Positions 38,972 through 51,800 of a stretch of DNA of 64,000 bases are shown here, one piece after another. The first letter of the stretch is position 1. Every line of letters begins with the position of its first letter. The stretch is from Phoebastria nigripes (Eukaryota; Chordata; Aves; Procellariiformes; Diomedeidae). The stretch is taken from NCBI GenBank assembly GCA_035582835.1, contig JAYKAV010001245.1:684851-748850 (forward strand), in the 5' to 3' direction. Both the position numbers and the translations under genes were made by a program. Below the pieces are notes generated by a model. The model saw only the letters and a program-made list of their open reading frames with translations. It was not told the origin of the DNA and did not search any database.

Positions 38972-41900
38972 ACTGATGAAATGAGATTGATTTTTAACAC
39001 TGGAAATGTAAGCATTTTTTAAAAACCACAAAAATGTCTACAAAAATGCCTACAATATAATAGTCCAGACTTACGTGCAATATCTTCATACATGTTTGAG
39101 CTATCACTTCTGGACAGTATACATTGAGAGTAACGTCAGGTCTCTGTCACTCTAGTTTCCCTTTCCTTTACGTGCCTACCAGCACAAATGCTTTTGTACG
39201 TACCATCTTCACAAAAGGTCAACTGCCAGACAATATTCCATATTCAGAATTTTAATAAAAATTAAAAACTCATTGTCTTTAGTCTATAGTTCTCATGAAC
39301 AATACACAATCAGGTTACCCTTTACACTGTTTACTTAAGATGAAACAAGCCTTAGCTTCCTGAAGTTCAAAATTAAAAACAAAAAACAAAAGAGCCAGAG
39401 GTTTGAGAGGCCTGAGCCTCCCATTGCTACTCAGCAANACCGAGTGACCACGGTATTACAAAAGAGTTACTGGTCTCTTTTTCCAAAAGCAGACTAAGCC
39501 ATGCGGTCGTATAATTGTTCTGATGGATCTTCAGTAACCTGATGCATAAGGTATTGTTGCGAGTTCTGCTAAAGAAGAACAAATGTATTAGACAGAAAGA
39601 CATGACTTTTTAACTGTTCACAGCATGAGTATTGTCGTGCTGGTAAGAATTTCAGAGACATGATGAATTCTTGTACCTGTAATAAGAGGAAGGAGGACTT
39701 CACAATTTATTATACAGAATAATTAAGGAACAGAGTTCAGAAATAAATCCACATAAGGGAACAAAGAACTACAATGCAGGAAGATAAGTAGAGCAACATC
39801 TGCAATATATTTTTCTGAGCTGCTTACTGGCAAATATTTAATCTATATAGAACGTAAAGATAAATAATTTCTTCTCTTTTTGAATGAAAGACTACAGGTG
39901 ATACCTGGAAGCATTCACAGAATAGAGCAACTGAAACAGTGCAGCTGAATGTCAACTTCTGCCTTATTCTATTCATGCCCTGATTCCATTTATGCTGCTT
40001 ATATGACAATTAATAAAACAGAGGTTATTTCAGTATATTTACATTACAAAATAACCCAAGTCCTGTTCATAAGTGGGTTGTATTTACAAAAACAATCTGT
40101 CAGTCACAGAGGAAAGTAAGATAAGCAAACTTTGCTTAAGATAAGCAAAAAACAACCAGTTCTCTTCATTTCATAAAGAGAGATCAAATATAATTTGATA
40201 ATTACTAAAATACATAGCCAAAAATCATGCATAAAAATTCTGTTCTGGTCACTTTTTATTAACAAAAAATAAATATTTATACTCAGTAAATGCTACAACA
40301 CACATTCATTGATTTATTATGCTTGAAAATAACGACCACCTACCATTTCTTTGATCTTCTTTTTGATATAAACCACTGTCTGTTTGGGAGGAAAGCAGAA
40401 ATCAACAATAAGATACACAAGGACAACTTTTTAAAGTTCACTGAAGACAAATATTGTTTATATGCCAAAAACAGGGAAAAAACTATTAAAGCTTGTTTTA
40501 ATTCAACAAGAACATGCCTCTGAAAACCAAAGTAGCATGATTTGTAACCTGTGATCTGACAGTGACCAGAACAGAGGTCTTCTACAAATTTAAAAAAACA
40601 AAAGCAAAGCAAAACCACCAAAAACCAAACCCTCTCACACCACAGGCCTCATTTCCTTACACCGGTTCTTAGTTTACATAAAAAGAAGCATGTTTTCCTG
40701 TTCCAAGCTGAGAAGCAAACAGAGCTGATGACACTGAAAGGAACTGATTATTAAGCTTAAAAGAAAATATTCGTGTTACACATAGAGAGGAATATCGAGC
40801 ACTTATTTAAAGCACTGACAGTAAGCATGTATAGTCAATATTTAATTCAAGTAGCTGACATGGTACGGACCCATCTGTACANTCTCTCAAGTTTATTCTT
40901 CACCAGTTTTTCCCTTATTTTGTAGGGCAGCTCATTGCTCTCCATTCTGTTTTCTACCTTGATTAGCATGTATAAGCTTTATACTCCATGCTTCTTTGCC
41001 TCAGCAGGCTTTCTTTTTTAATGAAAGGAGAACTTTTTTCGTCAAGGGGGAACATTCATTCTTGTTGATGATTTCAAAAATCCATCTTAAAACCTCTCCT
41101 TACACTCAGTAATTTTGTGCATTATTCAAATAGATAGAATCGGCATTTGTGTAGAGGAGGTTTCTTTTTGCTTGTAAATATCACAGGCCTTAAGCCCATG
41201 TTTCCCCCTAATGATTTTCTATAGCTGGTATTGTAATGTAGTTGTTTGCATTAAGATTTATCCAGTCCCTTTTCAAGACAGCACAGGTTAGTGACATTTA
41301 AGTATAACTACAATCCTATTTGCAAGCTAGAATCAAGGTACTGTTTTCAAAAACAGCAAGCAGTAAATCTTTATAGGTAGGTTAGTGTGGGGTCCTTAAT
41401 TCTGCGAACAAAACAAGATTCAAAGGTTAGCTTATTGGCTTCTCTCTACAATCACAAAGACTACATTTAATTACTGGTAAGATTTTCATTTGATCACAAA
41501 AGAAACATAACAAAATTGTAGTTTCAGTACAGGAAATATGTACTGTTACATGAATCTTTCAGCCTCCAACAGGTCATAATGGACAGCCTAGCAAAATCTT
41601 TAGTGTAAGTTTTGAAGCTAGAATTACTGGCTTAGAATTGCAACTTCTTCTCATGTATTGTGCAGACTCAATTTAGAATTTTTTTTTTTTTAAAGACTCT
41701 AATCAAAGCAAAGAGGTACCCTGAAAGTCTACAATTTGCATCATACTGATTAATCAAAGTTGCTTTGCTTATCCATATGAAAAGCTTCTTTTTCTAAAGG
41801 AGACTGCAAATAACATGAAGGATTTCATGTCACAGCTACCCTACTGTTGCATTAGCCTGAAGACTTAGCTGAGAGCCCTACACTGAGGATTGCCAGCTAG

Positions 41901-43720
41901 CAGTTTACAGGAGGTTATCTGCTTCTGATGTATTACCAGTACACTTCTTTTATACACACAAATATATACATGCACACACGCAGATTATGTTTTACAGGTT
42001 AAGCAAGTCCTTGAAGTAAAGCAGATACTACATAGGCACTGTCTGCATCACATACAGACAGCACATACCACTGTCTATATAAATACAGGCAAGCATATCA
42101 CTTCAAAAAAAATCTGAAAAACCCAATCCCCTCCCCCAGCTAGTAGTTCTCCACAGTGTCTGAACTATCTGGAGGGAATACAAGGTTATGATCACACCCT
42201 CTTCTAAAACTGTAATCTTCTGAAAACAGCTAAAATCATTAGTCAGATGGTGCCTAGAGTTACAAGAAATGAGACAGAAAATTCCCCGCAGCAATTTAAC
42301 CATGATCTGTGTAGGAGATCAAGGCAGGAGAAAGATGGTAAGTAACCAACGAAATTGGAACAGGTAGTGTAGCTGGAATTGCAGGAGAAAGTAGACATGT
42401 CACAAGAAAACAGTAATCCCCAATGTCTTTTCCTCAATAAAACTAACAAGCAGAAGGCCCTCACCATCCTACTTANGCAGAAGAATGGATGGAAGAGAAG
42501 CAAAAAGGCCACTTCAACATTGGCAGAGAAGATGCCTAATTGCATTCCTTCCTAATGGTTAGGAAAGTGATGCAAGTCATCTTCACTCACAAAAGGTACT
42601 CCTCCACTAATGATGTGCACATTACATCCGCCTTAAGTATGTTAGATGTCAGCTACAGGAAGCATAGCCAGATGTTCAGCCATGCTAAATTAACCCTACT
42701 TGCTGCTTCAGGTAAGAATTTAACAGCCGTACTCAATCCTCCTTCTGCTCCCCTCCTCCACATTACCATAACTTTCACGACATTGCCTGAATTGGAAAAG
42801 AGTATGATCAGGGGAGAAAAAGGAGGCAATACCACAGAGAAGCACAGAGCATTGTAAGCTCTCCCCGTAACAATGAAATAGCAAAAGAGCACAGAGACTT
42901 ACTCATGGTCTGGCGTCTGGAGAGCCGGAAATCATGCAAGTCTAAACACTATTACTGATCCTGAAATTTACTCTTGTAGACCTTGGATCTTGGCTCCCCA
43001 ATACAAGACCTAAATGACTTCTCCTTCTGATGCACAGACCTCTCTCTTCCCNCCGCAAAGGGGGAAGAGAGCATTAAGAAGAATGAGCATTAAGGGAAGA
43101 GAGCACTTCTGCATTAACTTCTGCTGCAGCATAACCAGTTACTCAACTGTACAGCTCATACTAGCAAAATTTAACGTATTATCCAAAGTTAGCTAGAACC
43201 CGGCGTACTATACTCAGAATAAATGTATGTTGGCTGTATAGTGCATGTAACAAGCCCACAGAGACTAGTCAAAGCCAAATTATCACTGCACTTGCCCCAG
43301 GTTTACAGTGCAAAGACTGTTAACAAAGTTTAGCTGATGTGCTGTACCTCCACGTGCCAACGTCAGCTGGAAAGAGACCAAGCTATTAGGAACAATGAAT
43401 TCACACCAAGTTGATGCCTGTTTCTGACCCAAGTCTACAGAACTTTTCCTCTGCAGTTGTTCCTCCCAATCACATTTCACTTCAATTCTTGTCATTTTCA
43501 TCATGTTAATATTTCAACTCAGGACCACTCCTATATTTCCAGGACTAGTATATTAGAAAAAGTTAAAGTTTCCCTTAGTTACCATCCCGTACGCATCATC
43601 CTAATGTCAGTGGATACTGTATTCTGTCCACTATACATGGACTATGTATTAATAAGATCAGTGTGTTTTAAGCATTTAAAGTACATATTCTGTTTTAAAG
43701 TTACTCAGTCTCCAGACTGT

Positions 43721-43748
43721 AAAANNAAAAAAAAAAAAAAAAAAAAAA
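43721..43748 (+). repeat. A-tract with two N
   Basis: Four A, NN, then 22 A. The true length is uncertain. The open frame running through it gives a lysine run and is artefactual. Confidence 0.9.
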
Positions 43749-44154
43749 TCAATAATCTTGAGTGTCCAATAGTCCCTCAAAGAGTAGTGCAGCAGCTTCC
43801 AGGACTAGTGGAAAAATGGGGTAACACTAGCATTAGTCATACTAGAGCATAGAGCAGGTGACTTCTTCCAAAAACATTAAATTATACATCCACCTATTCA
43901 GGGGAAAAGAGGTCTGCTTTCTAAAGTGCTTAGTTGACTTCACAGGCTCTCTTCACCTGGAAACGTCCAAAACCTGAAACAAAGCTTCCCTGGTCCTCCA
44001 CACCACCTCCACCCAGCACCACTTAGCAATTACATTCAGTTTAGCTCCCAATTGTAATTCCAGGGAGCCAGCGTTCAGTAAAGCACACACACAAACGCAG
44101 CTTCACCTTCAGCAGCCAGGGTGCAGGTGGCAATACAGACAAGGAGTCAGCACT

Positions 44155-44165
44155 ACCGCCATCTT
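44155..44165 (-). promoter_or_regulatory. YY1-type motif
   Basis: On the minus strand this reads AAGATGGCGGT, one base off the classic YY1 site AAGATGGCGGC, and is preceded by GGA as in an ETS/YY1 pair. Such sites usually sit just downstream of a start site in the same direction. It matches the direction of OSBPL8, 7 kb inside the gene. No CpG island surrounds it, so a working promoter is uncertain. Confidence 0.3.
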
Positions 44166-47100
44166 CCTACACAAGAAGCACAAAGATTATCTGTGTCTGT
44201 CTACAAGTTGAGAGATACACCAACGGTAAACTGTCTAAGGAAGGACAAATAAATGAATCCATCAAGCAACTGAGCTGCCTCATTTTCACGCTACACATGT
44301 GAGGGTGGGGATGAGGGGGAAGAAAAAGTTAAATGGTTCACACTCAGTCAGGCCCAAGTAACATACACTGCATTATATACATTAAGTCATAATACATTTG
44401 TTTCAACCAAAACATTTTCCATGCATTATGCAGTTGATTGCACTACTCTAAATGGATATCTAAACTGGCTCAGTTCAGTTCAGAGACAAAAATAAACTTG
44501 TGATTGCTTTCCACTGGAAAAAATACTGAAAGAAATATCACAAGAGGTCTCAATTATGCAAAAGAAACTGCCTACATCGAAAGCCTTATAATGGAGCTCT
44601 TATCGGACAAAGGTAAAGTCACGCAAGGAAGGAGGCTAGCAATCTTCTAGAGCCATATTAAATATTTGTTTTCAGGCTGTAGTCCTTCTCTTTGACTAGT
44701 TCTCCAGTGACGAACAATGGTAAACCCACTCTCCTGGTACAGTATGGCGCTGCAGGATTCGACTCCCACAGTTGCAAAACAACTGCAGTTTATGCAGATT
44801 CACTGGTTTAATGTCTAAACAATATCCTAGCTATCCCTTCTGTGTTTAAGAACAGTATTTGCTTTATGCAGCGTAAAGGTTCACGAGTCACACTAAAACC
44901 TCCACTGCAAGCAAACTGTCTCCTTCTCTTCTCGGCAGCACCAGCATCCCACTGCACAAGGAACAAGACTCGTACCGTGCTCCTTTCCACCACACATCCC
45001 CAGTCACGGAGGAGCACGTCGCAGCAGGTCCCTTGGGCAGCCACCTCTGAGACGGGTCTGGAAGGAACTGCTTGAGCAGGGGGTGACAAACTTGTGGAGA
45101 TTTATTTGAGACCAAGAGCAGTATTCTTCCCTAACTCCGGGCATCTGCTCTACAGTATTTACATCACCTGCAGAAACAGACCATGGAGGGCATCTCATGC
45201 TATAGACTGCTTCAAAGGAAGAACAGTGGTCCATAAGCAGGTATTTACCTCAGAATTTAACATGAAAGAATAAAGAAAAAATATGCTATTTAATACTGAA
45301 AAGGGCTTATATCCACCACCGCATATCCTCATACTGAGTGATCTTTTCCACTATACCGCAACTAGTCAAGGGAAGCTAAGCTCTCAAGTAAACATGTTTC
45401 TTAATTCAGTGCCACTTGAGTATCTAATCACAGATTTACAGCATCATCATACCTTTTTTTTAAATTTGCAAAGACTGCAAGACCATAAGATCTGAATATA
45501 TTAACTAAAAAATGAGACCAAAGCAATATTTAAGCAAACGTTGCCCATGTTTTACCTAGAAAAGTACTCACTTTGCCTGTAAAAGCACCCTTTTTACTAT
45601 GTGTCTTAACAGTAATTAGAAACAAAAATTCCACGTAAAATTTCAAGCAAAGAAACTCGCTGTGTACCTGGCAATAAGCGTTTCATGAATCTTAAAATGT
45701 CACATTTCTCCTTTAGAATGCAGCCATGAATCTTTTATAATTCATGAACTAGACACCAACTGAACCTATAATTTACCACAAATCTCATATCAACAATATA
45801 TCACTTTTTCTAAGTAGCATCATCTAGTTGTAAGTAGTAAGCTGTTTGTCTTAACTCTCCAAATCATCTATAAGAAATACAACATCTAGAGAACATCTTT
45901 TTGAGGAAAAATATGTCAACCACTGAGATGAGGCCCTCTGTAGGTACTTAAAAAAGACCCACTGTACGCGAGACAAATCCAGGTTTGGAATGATACTTCT
46001 GCCATTTGAAGAGTCAAGTAAATCATTTACAGGTGTTATTCCTTACTTTGGAGGGGAAAGGAGAGGTGAAAAGTAGCCTTTAATATATTAAAGCTATTCC
46101 TAAGATAAATAAAGCATTCCTAAGGTAAGTAAAGTCCAAGCCAGTCAAGTACCCAACTCAGTTTACTGGACCACCCGCTTACTGCCAGCTTTAAACACAG
46201 GAATATTAAAACCAACCTATTTTCTTCTGATGCATAATTCCCTAAATAGCTAAAACTGTCAATCAAAAAAAGTCACCTACAATATGCATGTTTCCCTAAG
46301 TTGTGCAAGAACACTAAACTCGATAAAAATATTTTTTCACATGTTTAAATGACCAGTAGTATAGCTGCACTTCCAAGTCCAAGCCTTTTAAAAAGCAACC
46401 TGCTGGTCTTTAAAATAACCTTCAAAACACTATGGCTTCGGTTTGCAGGCAAGCAAAAGCTAACTCTGGAAGAAACAAGCTGTCTTCCCTTATCTCAACT
46501 GAATAGTCATACTAACAGCTTCTGCAGTACTGCAACACAAACACTGGGTGACAGGATTATTGCACTGGAAAATGTAGGAACATACAGATAGCATACGAAC
46601 TAGCCCAAGCTTAGACGCAACAGGAACGCTTTAAAATGGATGAATGAATGGCTGAATGAAAAAAGAGGAAGATCAGGTACACACACTCCTGTACTGTGTC
46701 AAAGTCACTGGAACTGCAAGAACGTCAAAAGAGACAGATGTAGCATTTTTAGTGGATGAAGGATCAGTGCTGCACCCTGTGCTGAGGGAACAAACTGAGA
46801 TAAAACCTCAAATCCACAATTAAGAGTGTGAAGAAAATGAGATTTATTTATTCCTCCCCTAACACCAGAAGTCCAAGCTACTGCCTCAAAACGGAAGTCT
46901 CACTTCCCAAATGCCTCTTACCATCTGTCAAACACTTTTAGCTGCTCTGAAGAGGCTTCTTATGCTACTATATACATTACATCTGCAACAGATTTTCTTG
47001 TTGTAGAGTACAGATGGAATAAAACATTGTTTTATAACAAACATAGCAAAATACTGCACCGGATTTCAACTGTGTACAATCCAGAAGAGTTACTCTGAAT

Positions 47101-48912
47101 AAAACACTTCTGACTAATGTATCTGCTGCTAATCAGTGCCCTATTAGGAGCACTGTTTCCTAAACATCACTCACTCAGTTTATGGGGTTCAACACTGCAC
47201 ATACGCCTCCCTTTTAAAAGTCAGTGTGAGCCCTCAAAACATCAAGCTCCACCAAGTCTCTCTACTATGGTATGAAATTACAAAAATTAATTGAGACAAA
47301 TTACCAGAAAAGCATGCAACTTGCTGCTCCCACAAGCTGACCAAGTGTCTGTTTTAAGATAAAGCTACACAGAGCTACTTCTACTGTGTCTAAACTGATG
47401 GAGTTTCTTAGGCAGAGAAACTATCTCCTTGATAAGAAGTTAATTTATAAAAACATCCCCAAAATGATGCAGATCCTTCAAGTCCAGGGTCAAAGTAAGT
47501 CCACAAAGCAGCAACAATATATCTCCTCTACTAATTGCCAATATCATGAAAGTGAATGTTAATTTTTCAAAGTAAATAACTTATTTTTTCTACTTTGTGG
47601 TTACAATTAGACCTTCCAACATCAAGAAAACTTGTGAAAGTCACACAAGTCTCAATATTTGCTCATACATTTTCAGTGGAAGCAAGATGCTTACAAAGCC
47701 CTTTACGTTGCTCCAGCTGTAAACTCTGAGCGTGACTCTCCACTCTGTATTAGTGGAAGAGCTGTAAGCAGCAGAGAGAAGAAGGAAACTATCGACAAGC
47801 TGAAGTTAACAAAGAGGTTATCAACTTTACCCAAAACACAAGACCACAAAAAGAAATCACTCAAGCAAAATCCAGAAACAGTCCTCTAAAATGAATCAAA
47901 GCCCTTGGGAAAAACTTTTTTTGTTGTTGTGGGCTTTTTTGTTTGTTTGTTTTAAAAAACCACAAAGACTATGCCCATCACCTCTTGTAACTTAAGAGAG
48001 ATATATTTCTGAACTAGATTACCATCAACTACCTGTTATAATAAAAGTTAATTGTAAAGGATGTCTAACAAAATAGAAAAGCTTTGTTAATTCAACATCA
48101 TTATGACTGCATCAGAATGGGAGAGAAAAAAAAAAAAAAGACAGTTCATTCGGTAAACAATGGTTTGACATTTAGAAGTAGTATTTTTTACTTCCTCACC
48201 AATTCACCAAAACAGCCTAGGTGAAGAACTATGCTGTTTCATTTCCTGTAAAAACAGTGACTGTATAAATGCCCACCTCAAAAAGCTTTCAGCTACTGCT
48301 CCCCTCCTCCCCAACAGTACATCTGCCATAGAAGGAAGATCTTCATTAACAGCATACTGTATTATGAACCACAATTTACCTGACCAAGATTTCCATGTTA
48401 CAGTTTGGGGAAATAGAATCATCAGCTTCTGTGTTTGTACTGCTTCTATCACATTGCACGTACTGAAGAAAAAAACCCACTTTTAGGTAGTAAGACTATC
48501 CTGTTTCCCAGAAAACAGCTGTCATTTTTTCTTCACTGAAGGTCTTTTTCTGTCTTCCTTCACAATTCTCTGGTTCGTGGAACACTAGAAGTTGTTCTTC
48601 TGTGTTTAATCACAAATTTGAGTAACCCAGAGCTTGATGTAGGTTCATTAAAAAACAAACAAACAAAAACACCCCAAAAAACAAAACCACACTGCTTGGC
48701 CCATTGGGAAGTTTTAACTATATGATGGCATGTAATTTCTGCAACAGATTTATCTTCTGTTCTGAAACAGAAGCCCAAGAGACTAACAGATAAATTATTT
48801 GACAGACAGCCTAAAGTGACAGAAATTTCACAGCATAGAGAGGGAGAAGGGAGAAAAACCCTTTATAAAACTCCCCTGCAGGCTTCAGGAAACAGAAGTT
48901 GTGGGAAATGCA

Positions 48913-48923
48913 GGGGGGGGGGG
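48913..48923 (+). repeat. G11 homopolymer
   Basis: Eleven consecutive G in otherwise AT-rich intron. Runs like this are prone to sequencing and length errors. Confidence 0.85.
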
Positions 48924-51449
48924 CAGGTGGTAAAACAGTAGTCAGTGAAGAGATGAAAGCCTAATAACTAACTTGATACAGTTTATTAAAACTTGGCTGA
49001 GTGCTCTATGCAAAGATTTACTGGAGGGAGAGGGGGCTGGAACACAACTTCACAGAATACAAAACATGCATAGTTTCTTGTACTAGGTAATTGCACAAAC
49101 ATTTCTTTGAAAGCATAAGAACAGACAAAAGAAAAAGGATAAGTACTGCATCACCTAAGACCCTTCTTGATCACTTCAACAGAATTAAAAAAAAAAAGCC
49201 ATCTAAAAAAGAGCAATCTTCACTAAACTTCTTTTCCCCCAAAATTACTTTCTATTAATTTCAGCATTTTATTTCCCTTTGGAGGAAAACCCTGAGATAA
49301 TACAGTAAGCACTAATGAAGGAACAGGAACACATCAGTCTGAGTTTCTGTCCCGATCCAGTTCCCTGTAAAAAGTGTACAGGTCCAACATTTTTTCCTGC
49401 AACATCAGAAAATTCCTCCTTGTGTTGTAAGTTATCAAGCTTTAACAAGCATTTATAAAACAGGGTTTGAAGTACCCCAGAAGTTCACACTTGTGGCAGA
49501 AACATGAGCTGGATGGCCCTTTACTGAAAAGTCTCAGTTTTTAACTCATTTGACAGAGCAGCATGTTTAAAAGGACCTGTCTCCCTGACCCCTGATTAAA
49601 GCAGGAAAAAGATCTGTTCATTGCTAGGTCTAAACTGTATCAGCCTCGACAAATTCAGTTTACTTACAACATCTTCACAACTCCACAACAATAGAAAAAA
49701 GAAGCCAAAGAGCCCACAACGGACCACAATCACACATCTCTCTCTTCTCAACTAGTTTCAATTTCGAAGCAGACTGCATTAAATCAGCATCTGGAAAGGA
49801 GGGCTCTACGGCTGAGTTTTAGAAAGTTGTATATTCATAAAACAAATTACTTCAAAGCTCAGGAGTTTTGATGAAAAACTAGTACATGGCTAAAACAACA
49901 AACATCCTCAGAAGTTTGCAGGGAACTCTAAAGTGAAACAGCACACAGAGAATTTCACTGCTCCCTTCTACAGCTACCTGATAGCCGACAAGTGGAATCA
50001 CATTCTCCTTTTTTCCCCTTCATTTAAGACCAATACTATACAAACTCTAAACTCTCACTAGCTGGAGAACAGACCTGACAAAGACAAGTGGGGAGCAACA
50101 CTCCATACACACTTCTCCTACTGCCCATAACGTTTGCTGTGGACTAACAACTCGGTATCAACTACTGTCTTTTCAAAACTTTGAAAATTAGGTTGATACT
50201 AAAAAAGCATCAGCAGGGCCTCAACTGTGTTAACACTTAATGGATCAAATAGATTTGTATTTCCTGTGATTAAGTAGAAGTGATTGAAGTTAAGAAAACT
50301 TCCAGATGAAAATCAGCAGTGTTAAAAGGTTTCCTGTCCTCAGTCCCAAGAACTCTGTTTTGTTCAGACAGCAGTTCACAAGCAGCAATATCTCACGTCA
50401 GAAACACCTTCAGTGACACACAGGAATTGATGGCTTTCCTCCTTTTGGAAAAGGAATTCTATACAGCATTTCTGTAACGTACAATTTACAAAGACCATTA
50501 TTTCAAGCAAACGTCTGAAGCTCATCTGAATTATCACCCAGAACGTTAAGCAGAACGCCTTTAGACAAGACGCGAATGCATTCTTTTGGAAGTGAGCCAT
50601 TTACAAGGCCTACTAATAAAGATACAGAAGAGCGGCTGGCAGCAATAAGGGACTAGCGACAATAATAGGGATTTAGGTTTCATTCCCCAGGGCATTGCTC
50701 AGCCAGAAGATTATTTTCCCAGGGCGAGGGGAAGGAGGTTACCGACAATCAAAGGAGCTAAATTTTAACAGCATTCGGTACTTAACCCGACTGTTTTCAA
50801 ACCGTGGCTCCTGGATCCTCGTGGGCCCAAGGTGTAAGCAAGGCAATTAACAAAAGCAAGTCAGTCACGAAGTGGCTCCAAGGTCCTAAGCCGAGACGCA
50901 CGGCTTCACGGAGGCGCGCTACCGGTCTAAAATAAAGCCGAGCTTTAAAACACCGCTACGCCTCGACCGCACCGCCCAGCCCAGCCCGACCGCGGCGTGC
51001 AGGGAGCTCGGCTTCCCAGCGCCCCGGCGCCGCCAGCGCCCAGCCCTCCCGGAGCTCAGCAACAACCGCCCCCCCCCGGGTGGGCGCAAGGCCAAGACGC
51101 CGCCGGAGACCCCGGGGGGCTCCCAGCACCCCGCTCCCACCCAGCAGCCCGCGGGGAGGCGGCACACGGCGGCACTCCGTGACGCCACGCCACCTCCTCC
51201 TGCCACCGCCGGCAGCACGGCACCGGCGGGGACCTAGAGCGGCATCACGACCCACCCCCCCGTCCCCAGCCGCGGCGGCTGCGGCGCTGCCCCACCCCCC
51301 GAACCCGCCGCTGCGGCATGGGCGGGGGCTCCGGCCCAGGGCCCGCCGGGGCGGGGGACCCCTGCCCTCCCGCCGGCAGGGAGGCGGCTCCCGCCGGGCT
51401 CTCTCTCACCTCTCCCCGCAGCCAGGTCCGGCGGGAGGCACGGCGCGGC

Positions 51450-51473
51450 GGGGCGGGGCGCGGCGGGGCGGGG
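51450..51473 (+). promoter_or_regulatory. Tandem GC boxes / G-quadruplex motif
   Basis: Four GGGG runs with loops of 1, 6 and 1 bases. Each GGGGCGGGG pair is also a good Sp1/KLF box. The motif lies on the plus strand, the template strand for OSBPL8, inside the likely exon 1. Confidence 0.6.
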
Positions 51474-51583
51474 CGGCCCGGCCGGTGCGGGTACGGGCGC
51501 GGAGGGGGGCGGCGGCCGGGACCCCTCCCCTCCCCGCCGCGGGCTCCGCCTGCCGCGCGCAGCACCGACCGCTCCTTCCCTCA

Positions 51584-51598
51584 CGCGCGCGCGCGCGC
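51584..51598. repeat. (CG)n tract
   Basis: Fifteen bases of strict C/G alternation in the core of the CpG island, a Z-DNA-prone sequence near the likely transcription start. Confidence 0.9.
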
Positions 51599-51661
51599 CC
51601 CACTCCCCCTGCGCGGCGCCCGGTCGCCGCTTGATCCGCTCATCCGCCGCGGCGGGCGCGA

Positions 51662-51671
51662 GCGCAGGCGC
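51662..51671. promoter_or_regulatory. NRF1-type site
   Basis: GCGCAGGCGC fits the palindromic NRF1 pattern GCGCANGCGC, common in CpG-island promoters of housekeeping genes. It lies about 60-250 bp upstream of the likely exon 1. Confidence 0.5.
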
Positions 51672-51800
51672 GCCCCGCCCCGTCAGGCGGTGGCCAGCAG
51701 CGGGACCGCCCCCGCGGCTGCGGGAGGCGTCGTAACGGCCGTGGGGCCGTGACAGGGCTGGTGGGCCGTCGGGGAGCGGGCGTCCGGAGGGCGTTCCGCA

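Larger units (their letters stand above)
19053..51409 (-). other. OSBPL8: OSBPL8 first intron (about 32 kb, may include unseen non-coding exons)
   Basis: This spans from the coding exon's acceptor to the likely exon 1 donor in the CpG island. Mammalian OSBPL8 has non-coding 5' exons, so one or more may lie here; I could not place them with confidence. The intron holds CR1 copies at 22766-23527 and 24014-24653, a solo LTR at 28989-29540, an inverted repeat at 21125-21800, tandem duplications near 32687, 35178 and 46096, a G/T-rich tract at 31047-31188 and numerous A-tracts. Elsewhere it is plain AT-rich sequence with no gene that I can support. Confidence 0.65.
51410..51600 (-). other. OSBPL8: Likely OSBPL8 non-coding exon 1 (5' end approximate)
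   Basis: On the minus strand GCTGCGGGGAGAG is followed by GTGAGAGAGA, the best splice donor in the CpG island (GT at 51408-51409). The exon's 3' end is therefore set at 51410. The start at about 51600 is a guess, as CpG-island promoters start at several places. No in-frame link to the coding exons is expected, since the coding exon at 18947 has its own stop-containing leader. Confidence 0.45.
50880..51800 (-). promoter_or_regulatory. OSBPL8: CpG-island promoter of OSBPL8
   Basis: About 900 bp of very GC-rich, CpG-dense DNA stands between AT-rich sequence on both sides, with no TATA box. It has repeated GC boxes (GGGGCGGGGC-type), an NRF1-type palindrome, (CG)n and a usable minus-strand splice donor at 51408-51409. 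It lies upstream of the OSBPL8 coding exons on the expected side, so it is taken as the OSBPL8 promoter. Many overlapping open frames of 100-190 codons on both strands are rich in Arg, Pro, Gly and Ala. They reflect GC content, not genes. Divergent transcription to the right is possible but no plus-strand exon was identified. Confidence 0.85.

Noticed and set aside
47659..47889. Lys-rich 76-codon plus-strand frame
   Set aside because: Its composition follows from A-rich sequence. It is antisense to the OSBPL8 intron and without homologous text.
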